From: an uncultured Kiritimatiellota bacterium
GTDB taxonomy: Bacteria > Verrucomicrobiota > Kiritimatiellia > RFP12 > UBA1067
DNA: 64,000 nt
Reading direction: 5' to 3'
Assembly (NCBI GenBank): GCA_934635385.1
Contig: CAKTZI010000015.1
Location: forward strand, 1 to 64,000
Position numbers and translations under genes: made by a program. The notes beneath the pieces are model-generated. The model saw nothing but the letters and a program-made list of their open reading frames with translations. It made no database searches and was not told the origin of the DNA. How positions within the stretch are numbered: position 1 is the stretch's first letter; the number at the start of each line of letters is the position of its first letter. Positions 26,513 to 32,694 of this stretch are shown one piece after another.

Positions 26513-26547
26513 CGAGACAAGTGCAACGGTGCGTTGCACTTGTCTCG
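26513..26547. repeat. perfect 16-bp hairpin
   Basis: Arms CGAGACAAGTGCAACG and CGTTGCACTTGTCTCG with a 3-nt loop. It lies between the GxxExxY gene and the DUF262-HNH gene. There is no U-tract on either side, so a simple terminator is doubtful. Confidence 0.9.
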
Positions 26548-26564
26548 CATTCCATTTTCGCTTT

Positions 26565-26645
26565 TAGCCGCAAAGAACGCAGAGATCGCAAAGGCCGACA
26601 GACCCCAGCCTCCGATCTCTGCGCACTTTGCGTTCTTTGCGGCTA
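26565..26645. repeat. inverted repeat of the CGCAAAGAACGCAAAG family
   Basis: The left arm TAGCCGCAAAGAACGC is complementary to the right arm GCGTTCTTTGCGGCTA, with further pairing GAGATCG/CGATCTC. A long imperfect stem-loop 3' of the GxxExxY gene. Confidence 0.85.
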
Positions 26646-26657
26646 TTCTCATTACCC
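26614..26657. repeat. 44-bp direct repeat flanking the GxxExxY cassette (left)
   Basis: 44 bp starting GATCTCTGCGCACTTTGCG and ending TATTCTCATTACCC. The partner at 27080-27123 differs at two positions. Confidence 0.9.
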
Positions 26658-26682
26658 GTCCATGTCTTTAGCCGCAGAGAAA

Positions 26683-27060
26683 CTAAAGACTTTTCGCAAG
26701 TTTCTTGCACTGGAATCTCTCCGATCCGAAGTTTATCAGCATTCCGTGTTCGAGGTTCATGGCCTTCAGATAGTTGATCGCCTGGGCAACGTGAACTGGG
26801 AGCAGCGTCCCAACAGCCTTCAGTTCCACAACGATTCCGTCGACTACCATGTCAGCGAAATACTCTCCGATGACGAAACCGTCCTCGTCCGTCACCTGAA
26901 TCGGGACTTGGCATGAGACCTCCATGCCTGACTTCGCCAGACGATGCGCGAGACCGTTTTCGTAGACCTTTTCAAGATACCCAGTCCCAAGGTACACATG
27001 AAGGTCGTATGCGACTTGCCTTATGCGGTCACAAATGGATTTCGCCTCTTCGTCAGTCAT
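26683..27060 (-). CDS. GxxExxY family protein
   Basis: 125 aa, the typical length of this family. The naming motif is visible as GTGYLEKVYENGLAHRL near residue 26. Downstream DMVVDGIVVELKAVGTL fits the D...ExK of a PD-(D/E)XK fold. Its function is unknown; the family is abundant in some PVC genomes. I chose ATG 27060 because GAGGAG lies 6 nt upstream. Two 44-bp direct repeats bracket the gene, and it separates a methylase from its probable nuclease partner, so it looks like an inserted cassette. Confidence 0.85.
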   Translation of the reverse strand: MTDEEAKSICDRIRQVAYDLHVYLGTGYLEKVYENGLAHRLAKSGMEVSCQVPIQVTDEDGFVIGEYFADMVVDGIVVELKAVGTLLPVHVAQAINYLKAMNLEHGMLINFGSERFQCKKLAKSL

Positions 27061-27079
27061 ATTCATCTCCTCGCTTTGC

Positions 27080-27123
27080 GATCTTTGCGCACTTTGCGTT
27101 CTTTGCGGCCATTCTCATTACCC
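27080..27123. repeat. 44-bp direct repeat flanking the GxxExxY cassette (right)
   Basis: Near-identical to 26614-26657 (C/T differences at two positions). It ends 3 nt from the stop codon of the EcoRI-family methylase. Confidence 0.9.
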
Positions 27124-27126
27124 CAT

Positions 27127-28272
27127 TTACCCCATCCTTGCACGGATGAGCAGGCGGTCATAGAGCCGGCGGTAGGCATACGGCCCGTTCGGCTCTTCGA
27201 GATACAGGCACGGCCCGCCCGCCTGATACGTCCCCTCCGGCGCATACTCCGCCATCGGCTTCGCCAGCTCCAGGCTCGAACCCAGGATCTCGAACTGCTC
27301 GGGGCAGTACTTGTCGAGGAACGTGATCGGCACGCCCATCACGCCGTCGAAGTCCGCCGGAATCGCGTCCGTGTACGGCACCTCGATCGCGTCATAGTTC
27401 ACGTACTTCCGATAGCCTATCCCCTTGATCTCCTTGTGCTTCGAATACTTCACGTTGTCGCGCAACGTCATCAGGTTCAACGGCGTATGACGCCTACCGT
27501 GTTCGAGATTCGTGAACCAGACGACGCCCGAAACGCGGATCATGCCCGCACGGTGGTCGCCGGCCGTCGCGACGTCCTCATACTGGGAGATGAAATGCCC
27601 CGCACCACCGGGGAATCCCTTGCCGAGCCACATCCGCCCCGTTCGGATCAGCGGGAACACCTCTTTGTACTTGATGGCGTTCTGATTCCCGATGATGGCG
27701 AACTTCTTTGCGCCACCCTCCTTTGCGTTCTTTGCGGCCAAGATCCAGGCCAGGAACTCGCGGAAGAGCGAGAACGGCGGATTCGTCACGATGATGTCCG
27801 CCTCGTCTCGCAGGGCCTTCACCTCGTCGGAACGGAAATCGCCGTCGCCGTCCAGGTAGTCCCACTTCAGGTCGGCGATGTCGATGCGCCCGCTCCGATT
27901 CGTGTCCTCGTCGAGGACGAAGATTTTGCCGCGCTTGCGTTCCTTCTTCTGGTCGAACTTCGGCGAGGCGCGGATCGCCTCGGCCGTCAGGCTCTCGAAG
28001 CCCGGCAGATAGGAGGCCTCGATCTTCTTCGCGTCAAAGGCGTAGCTCGTCGAGATGAGCTTCTTCAGTCCGATGCGCTCGAAGTTCTCGGCGAAGTACC
28101 GCGTGAAGTTGCTCCACTCCGGGTCGTCGCACGGGAGCAGCACGGTCTTGCCTCGAAAGGCATCCGCATCATAGTCTAGATACGCCTCCATCTCCCGCGC
28201 AATGTCGGCGTACTGCGTGTAGAACTCGTCCTTCTTCGCCTTCTTCGCGGCGCTCAGGTTTGCATTGGCCAT
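27127..28272 (-). CDS. EcoRI-family N6-adenine DNA methyltransferase
   Basis: 381 aa. The family N-terminus (AKKAKKDEFYTQYADIAREM, residues ~8-27) precedes VLLPCDDPEWSNFTRYF and the catalytic NPPFSLFREF near residue 160, then FAIIGNQNAIKYKEVFPLI. It modifies adenine in a short DNA site. Between the last two blocks, AAKNAKEGG is encoded by a copy of the dispersed CTTTGCGTTCTTTGCGG repeat, an in-frame loop insertion. ATG 28272 lies 6 nt after AAGGAG; ATG 28275 is too close. Probable partner: the DUF262-HNH protein. Confidence 0.9.
   Translation of the reverse strand: MANANLSAAKKAKKDEFYTQYADIAREMEAYLDYDADAFRGKTVLLPCDDPEWSNFTRYFAENFERIGLKKLISTSYAFDAKKIEASYLPGFESLTAEAIRASPKFDQKKERKRGKIFVLDEDTNRSGRIDIADLKWDYLDGDGDFRSDEVKALRDEADIIVTNPPFSLFREFLAWILAAKNAKEGGAKKFAIIGNQNAIKYKEVFPLIRTGRMWLGKGFPGGAGHFISQYEDVATAGDHRAGMIRVSGVVWFTNLEHGRRHTPLNLMTLRDNVKYSKHKEIKGIGYRKYVNYDAIEVPYTDAIPADFDGVMGVPITFLDKYCPEQFEILGSSLELAKPMAEYAPEGTYQAGGPCLYLEEPNGPYAYRRLYDRLLIRARMG
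27711..27742. repeat. dispersed repeat inserted in frame in the methylase gene
   Basis: Contains CTTTGCGTTCTTTGCGGCCA (27721-27740), identical over 20 nt to part of the direct repeat at 27080-27123. Confidence 0.85.
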
Positions 28273-28292
28273 CATGATCTCCTTGGCGCGAG

Positions 28293-28298
28293 ATTATA
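28293..28298 (-). promoter_or_regulatory. -10 element of the EcoRI-family methylase
   Basis: Minus-strand TTTTTGGTATAAT, the window's extended -10 form, 20 nt before the methylase start. Confidence 0.7.
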
Positions 28299-28358
28299 CC
28301 AAAAAGCGCGTAGTCCCGTTCCTCCCCATCGCACCCCAACACAGAGCGGCCTACGGCC

Positions 28359-28388
28359 TTGCCATTTCCGCACGACTTGCTCTATAAT
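28359..28388 (+). promoter_or_regulatory. plus-strand sigma-70-like promoter
   Basis: TTGCCA (28359-28364), an 18-nt spacer and TATAAT (28383-28388). It is one of the few plus-strand promoters in the window and precedes the 95-aa gene by about 60 nt. Confidence 0.65.
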
Positions 28389-28449
28389 ACGCAGCGATTT
28401 CGGAACAGGAATACGCCCTCTACAGAAAATTCTTCAAAGGAGACCTCAG

Positions 28450-28737
28450 ATGGAAGCCGGGAATGTAAACGAATTTCTCGAAAAAATCACCTACCAAGAG
28501 GAAGCCGTTCTCTACAGGGGGCGAAAGTACTTCTTCAATCCAACAGGTAACGAAAGCGAAGGCCAAGCACGATTGGACATCGAGCGCTGGACCGACAAGA
28601 ACCTATGGGAACGAGACATCCTGCACATTGAAGCCCCAACTCACGCCGAATGTGTCAAGAGGATGACTGCCGCGCCAGTCTGGGACGGCAGGACCTTTTG
28701 GGAGGTTGAAACCGACATGACTTGGACGGAATGGTAG
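28450..28737 (+). CDS. conserved-looking small protein, unknown function
   Basis: 95 aa, acidic and aromatic-rich (VLYRGRKYFFNPTGNESEG, then WTEW at the C-terminus). I do not recognise a family. It has a clear promoter upstream and AAAGGAGACC about 7 nt before the ATG, so it is very probably expressed. It is one of very few plus-strand genes and overlaps the next small ORF by 7 nt. Confidence 0.65.
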   Translation: MEAGNVNEFLEKITYQEEAVLYRGRKYFFNPTGNESEGQARLDIERWTDKNLWERDILHIEAPTHAECVKRMTAAPVWDGRTFWEVETDMTWTEW

Positions 28738-28868
28738 GCGAAACAGTTTTGTCCACCTTGGACGATCCTGTCCCGTTAGATGATCCTGTGACCGAAAAGC
28801 AATTGTTCAGCAATCTGCTGAACGATTTGCAGCAGTTCCCATTTTCCACCGCCGACAGCAGACGTTAA
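28731..28868 (+). CDS. 45-aa small ORF coupled to the preceding gene
   Basis: ATG 28731 overlaps the TAG of the 95-aa gene (ATGGTAG). The product starts MVGETVLSTLDDPVP, is acidic in its first half and ends in TADSRR. No family is recognised. The overlap and same strand favour a real coupled gene; the short length and missing Shine-Dalgarno argue against it. Confidence 0.35.
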   Translation: MVGETVLSTLDDPVPLDDPVTEKQLFSNLLNDLQQFPFSTADSRR

Positions 28869-28883
28869 TGCGACCAGCTCAAT

Positions 28884-28904
28884 TTGTCACACAGTGTGTG
28901 ACAA
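28884..28904. promoter_or_regulatory. perfect 10-bp palindrome between convergent genes
   Basis: TTGTCACACA, one G, then its exact reverse complement. The 1-nt centre and missing T-run argue against a terminator; a dimer-protein operator is more likely. Nothing else is seen in 28869-28995. Confidence 0.55.
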
Positions 28905-28995
28905 TTCGGACGTTCGGCGGTGTAGATTGATCTGGACATTGTGGAGTCCCTGCCCACCCTATGGATGGCAATGTGAATTTAAATTCCGCCAGCCT

Positions 28996-29931
28996 CTACA
29001 GTTCCTCTATCGTTCCGCCCATGTTCAACAACTCAATGGCGCGTGGCACTACATCACAAGAATCCTCCGTGTGAGAATAGGCGTCGAGTCGCCAGACTTC
29101 ATCCCCATAAGAATCGCCGCCCGCCTCGGACTGCGCGTAGCCACCTTCACGGATTCGCAGGGCCTCCTCGTCAAGATCGAACTCGACATAGCGACACTCG
29201 CCACCGTCGCGATATACCAACGTGAAGCCATTCGAGAAATCCTCGTCTGTGAGTTCCTTCGCCATGAACTTTTTTGCGTAGGCCAACGCTTTTTCGATCA
29301 GTTTGTTACCATGACTCTCGTCATAAAGCTCGGATAACGCATGCTCGCAATAATAATCCTCATCGTTGTATTCAAACTGGGCTTTGCGCAATCGCTCCGT
29401 CTCAATGCGCAAGAGCGCGATCTGCTTGTCGACATACGAGCTGGTACTTGCCATCTGCTCGTCAATATAGGAAATGATAAAGGGCGCAAGGATCTCTTCG
29501 ACCTCATTATCGGTCAAGTCAGTCACCGGCATCGTTTGTATAGGCTTATCCAAGGCCTCGTCTGTCCAATACCATGCCAAAATCAGCCGCACAGCCAAGT
29601 GATCAGATTCTGCTATCAATACATGACGAACCGCCGACTCAATTTCTTCGCCAATATCCAATTCGGGGCCAAACAAGTGCCCCTGCGCACAATCATGCTT
29701 AAGCCAACATGCACACTCGAAGCCATTGCGAAACTCATACCCGCAATCCGAATAATCCCAGCCGTCATCGAGGATCTGCCCGCACTGCTCATTAAGACGT
29801 GAAACAACCTTAGACAATATCCCCTTCAAGGCACAATTGGCCAAATGCGAAATCTGCCAACACGGGCCGTCACACGAGTTCATTTTGACGATTCGCTCGT
29901 AGTCTTCTGGGAATAACGAGGCATATGCCAT
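28996..29931 (-). CDS. hypothetical acidic protein
   Basis: 311 aa, strongly acidic, no recognised family. Several Cys and Trp in the N-terminal third (CDGPCWQ, CACWLKHDC) could bind metal. A predicted helical region near 170-205 (QMASTSSYVDKQIALLRIE) is followed by a beta-rich C-terminus (FTLVYRDGGECRYVEFDLDE). GAGGAAAAT precedes the ATG. It lies between the small plus-strand genes and another unknown gene, in a lower-GC stretch. No function is proposed. Confidence 0.6.
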   Translation of the reverse strand: MAYASLFPEDYERIVKMNSCDGPCWQISHLANCALKGILSKVVSRLNEQCGQILDDGWDYSDCGYEFRNGFECACWLKHDCAQGHLFGPELDIGEEIESAVRHVLIAESDHLAVRLILAWYWTDEALDKPIQTMPVTDLTDNEVEEILAPFIISYIDEQMASTSSYVDKQIALLRIETERLRKAQFEYNDEDYYCEHALSELYDESHGNKLIEKALAYAKKFMAKELTDEDFSNGFTLVYRDGGECRYVEFDLDEEALRIREGGYAQSEAGGDSYGDEVWRLDAYSHTEDSCDVVPRAIELLNMGGTIEEL

Positions 29932-29995
29932 ATATTTTCCTCACATAACATTCATTTACTACAACCACCTTGCCACCACCTATCGCAGAAGCGTT

Positions 29996-30610
29996 TCACT
30001 TGCAGAGCTGAATGCGAAGCTTGACCTTTTGTACCTTGGCGATCTTCTCAAGCAACCGCATTTTTCCGGCAGTGGAGCTATGTGTCTTCACATACCAGCC
30101 ACCAGCAATCGGATGAATCTGCGTCGGTTCCTTCTTGAAGTCCGCCCTACGGCGCGAAAGCAACGGTTCTCCACCCCAAACAATATTCAGTGCGGCTACG
30201 GCATCTGGGCCAATCTTCTCAATCACCTTGGCAAATACGACCTTTGCCTTTTTGTCGGCGATCAACGTGCCATCCGCGAATGTCACCGTGAAGTTTGTCT
30301 TCGGCGCAATTGTCCCCACCTTGCGCATGTACCCCGTCTTATGTGAACGAACTTTCGTCGGCAACACGATTTCCTTCACTTCGGGCTCAGCGTCCTCAAT
30401 CTCTTTCTGAAGAGTCTTCCACTCTTCTCCCAAGGCATGGACCTTGCCAACGAATGCCTCCAACTTCTTGGCATACTCAATCGCCTTCAGCGCAGGGTCT
30501 AGATTGTTCTTTCGCAACGCATCGCTCCCCGCATCGCGAATACGTTGCGACTCCTTGCCGACTTCATCGACAACAAGATCAAGCGCCTCTGGCACTTCTG
30601 CGTGTTTCAT
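29996..30610 (-). CDS. hypothetical protein, coiled coil plus basic C-terminal domain
   Basis: 204 aa. The N-terminal ~90 aa are helical and probably coiled coil (AIEYAKKLEAFVGKVHAL). The C-terminal ~100 aa form a compact basic domain (FAKVIEKIGPDAVAALNIVW, then YVKTHSSTAGKMRLLEKIAK) that could bind nucleic acid. I do not recognise the family. GGAGAACGGA precedes the ATG and a good -10 lies upstream. It sits beside the recombinase-hsdS locus but on a separate promoter. Confidence 0.65.
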   Translation of the reverse strand: MKHAEVPEALDLVVDEVGKESQRIRDAGSDALRKNNLDPALKAIEYAKKLEAFVGKVHALGEEWKTLQKEIEDAEPEVKEIVLPTKVRSHKTGYMRKVGTIAPKTNFTVTFADGTLIADKKAKVVFAKVIEKIGPDAVAALNIVWGGEPLLSRRRADFKKEPTQIHPIAGGWYVKTHSSTAGKMRLLEKIAKVQKVKLRIQLCK

Positions 30611-30640
30611 ATTCCGTTCTCCATCCTGCTTTCAGCACGT

Positions 30641-30646
30641 ATTATA
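30641..30646 (-). promoter_or_regulatory. -10 element of the 204-aa gene
   Basis: Minus-strand GATATAATACG, 30 nt upstream of the ATG. Confidence 0.65.
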
Positions 30647-30700
30647 TCATATCCCCAACTCACATAGATTACAGAAATCGGAGAAACCGCGGAGAAACAG

Positions 30701-30770
30701 ATGACATACGGCTACATCCGCGTCAGCAACGACAAGTAAACCGTCGAAAACCTACGGTTTTGCAATTGCC
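30701..30770 (+). pseudogene. N-terminal remnant of a second serine recombinase
   Basis: Plus-strand codons read MTYGYIRVSNDK, stop, TVENLRF, matching the start of the intact recombinase (MNYGYIRVSTDRQTVENQRF) with a nonsense codon in place of Gln. It runs head-on into the 3' end of the intact gene, which is on the opposite strand. CGGAGAAACAG just upstream resembles a ribosome-binding site. Confidence 0.85.
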
Positions 30771-31376
30771 TCACACAACTCCCTGTCGCATCTGCCTGAA
30801 GAATCGATTGATCGTGACGGGATGGACGTGAAAGCACTTGGCGATGGCGGAATAGGACAAGCCGCTCCGGCGCATGATGCGGATGGCGTCTTCATGACCA
30901 GAGAGTTTTGTGTGTGAATTCTTCACGCCTTTGGGATGGCCGAGGACGACGCCTTCCGCACGTTTGCGGGCGAGCGCTTCCTTTGTGCGCTGCGAGATGA
31001 GGTTGCGTTCGATTTCGGCGGAAAGGCCAAAGGCGAACGCCAGAACCTTTGAGGAGATGTCCGAACCGAGGCGATAATTGTCCTTGATCGTCCAGACCTG
31101 CGCCTCGCGCTTGAGGCATTCGTTGAGGATTGCCATGATCATCAGGAGGCTACGGCCGAGGCGTGAGAGTTCCGCGCAAATGAGGATGTCGTCCTTGCGC
31201 ATTTTCTTGAGGAACTTGCCGAGCTTCCTCTTTTCCGGCTCCTTCGTGCCGGAGATGGTTTCCTCTATCCAGCAGTCGATGCCGATTCCCTCGCTTTTGC
31301 AAAAACGCAGAATCTCGAAACGCTGGTTCTCGACCGTCTGTCTGTCGGTGCTGACGCGAATGTATCCGTAGTTCAT
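30771..31376 (-). CDS. serine recombinase / DNA invertase (Hin/Pin family)
   Basis: 201 aa. The resolvase catalytic domain has the nucleophile at Ser9 (YGYIRVSTDRQTVENQRFEI), AELSRLGRSLLMIM and AEIERNLISQRTKEALARKR. A short C-terminal helix-turn-helix follows (LSYSAIAKCFHVHPVTINRF). This is the small invertase class, not a large transposon resolvase. It lies directly beside two hsdS genes with inverted repeats, and its start codon is 4 nt from the start of the plus-strand hsdS, so it is the obvious candidate for inverting them. Confidence 0.9.
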   Translation of the reverse strand: MNYGYIRVSTDRQTVENQRFEILRFCKSEGIGIDCWIEETISGTKEPEKRKLGKFLKKMRKDDILICAELSRLGRSLLMIMAILNECLKREAQVWTIKDNYRLGSDISSKVLAFAFGLSAEIERNLISQRTKEALARKRAEGVVLGHPKGVKNSHTKLSGHEDAIRIMRRSGLSYSAIAKCFHVHPVTINRFFRQMRQGVV

Positions 31377-31380
31377 TTGT

Positions 31381-32694
31381 GTGTCCTTTTCCAGTGGGAG
31401 GCAGAGGATACACAAAAATACGAGCGTTTTCCCGCAAGGGGACTTGTCTCACGCGGAGTCGCGGAGACGCGGAGCGGGAGGGCCGCGCTCTGTCGCGGCC
31501 GCCATCGACCGCAAAGGCTGGAAGCGCGTCAGGCTGGGAGACTTTGAGCAACATAGAAACAACACTTGCCCTCGGTCACTCACTTCAGTGGTTGGAGGGG
31601 AAACCCAAAACATTCACTATGGCGACATCTTGGTAAGGTTTGGTGAGATCGTCTCACTAAAACAACACCAAGTAGATTTCCTGACGGAAGAAGGAGAAGC
31701 GCATTCGCCCAAAGATTACCTTCAAGATGGTGACATTGTCATTGCTGACACTGCTGAAGATGAAACAGCTGGGAAAGTTGTTGAAATCCAGGATGTGACA
31801 GAACGAAAAGCCGTAGCGGGATTGCACACGATCTTTCTTCGACCTCCGACTGGGCTGTTTGTTCGTGGCTGGCTTGGTTACTGGATGAATTCAAGTGCCT
31901 ATCATGATCAGTTGCTGCCGTATATGACAGGCATAAAGGTCTTGTCACTCTCAAAGTCAAACCTTGCGAACACAGAAGTTTTCTATCCTTCAAAAGGCGA
32001 ACAAAAGCGAATCGTTTCGGCACTCTCATCCATCGACACCCACATCTCTGCCCTCGAATCCCTTATTGCGAAATACGAGGCAATCAAAAAAGCGACCGTT
32101 AATTTGCTGCTGAAGCCAAAGGAGGGGTGGCAGCGGGTGAAATTGGGGGATGTTTGCTTGTCTTTTTCATATGGAGTGGGGGCATCTGCAATCCCATACG
32201 ACGGAACAAATAGGTACATTCGTATTACGGATATTGACGATGATTCTCATGAATTTAGTCCAAGCCCGCTTTCTTCGCCAAGCCATTTCAATCACGACCA
32301 CATTGTAAACGAAGGCGACATTCTTATTGCGAGGACAGGAGCAAGCGTTGGCAAGTCGTATATCTATCATCCTAATGATGGCAAACTGATTTTTGCCGGA
32401 TTCTTGATACGGGCGACAATAAATCTTGATGTCGCCGATCCGTATTTTGTTTTTCTGCAAACGCTGACAGATAAATATCGGCAATGGGTCGCAGAAGAAT
32501 CTATGCGGAGCGGGCAACCTGGACTGAACATCAATCAATGCAAAGACTTTGAGTTTTGCATTCCGAAGATGAGCGAGCAGCACAAGGTTGCCGCGCAAAT
32601 CTCGGCAATCGATGCTGTGTTGAATAATTGCAAGAAGCAACTCAACAAAGCGCAGAACCTGAAATATGGGATGATGCCGTACTTCTTTGGATAA
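31381..32694 (+). CDS. hsdS: Type I restriction specificity subunit HsdS, silent inverted copy
   Basis: 437 aa with two target-recognition domains, each followed by a conserved helical spacer (SIDTHISALESLIAKYEAIK near residue 219 and the C-terminal AIDAVLNNCKKQLNKAQN...). It points away from hsdM, begins with GTG and has no visible -10 element, so it is probably not expressed in this orientation. Its first 130 bp and central spacer are inverted copies of the same parts of the opposite hsdS. The N-terminal ~50 aa are not HsdS-like and come from a repeated element. Confidence 0.88.
   Translation: MSFSSGRQRIHKNTSVFPQGDLSHAESRRRGAGGPRSVAAAIDRKGWKRVRLGDFEQHRNNTCPRSLTSVVGGETQNIHYGDILVRFGEIVSLKQHQVDFLTEEGEAHSPKDYLQDGDIVIADTAEDETAGKVVEIQDVTERKAVAGLHTIFLRPPTGLFVRGWLGYWMNSSAYHDQLLPYMTGIKVLSLSKSNLANTEVFYPSKGEQKRIVSALSSIDTHISALESLIAKYEAIKKATVNLLLKPKEGWQRVKLGDVCLSFSYGVGASAIPYDGTNRYIRITDIDDDSHEFSPSPLSSPSHFNHDHIVNEGDILIARTGASVGKSYIYHPNDGKLIFAGFLIRATINLDVADPYFVFLQTLTDKYRQWVAEESMRSGQPGLNINQCKDFEFCIPKMSEQHKVAAQISAIDAVLNNCKKQLNKAQNLKYGMMPYFFG
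31412..31541 (+). repeat. outer inverted repeat of the hsdS inverton (IR1, left)
   Basis: 130 bp, nearly identical in inverse orientation to 33746-33875. It includes an uninterrupted 59-bp identical core containing CGCGGAGTCGCGGAGACGCG. Both copies are translated in the same frame (NTSVFPQGDLSHAESRRRGA). Confidence 0.93.
32027..32117 (+). repeat. inner inverted repeat of the hsdS inverton (IR2, left)
   Basis: 91 bp, identical except for one base to the reverse complement of 33281-33371. It encodes the central conserved spacer between the two target-recognition domains. Confidence 0.93.
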
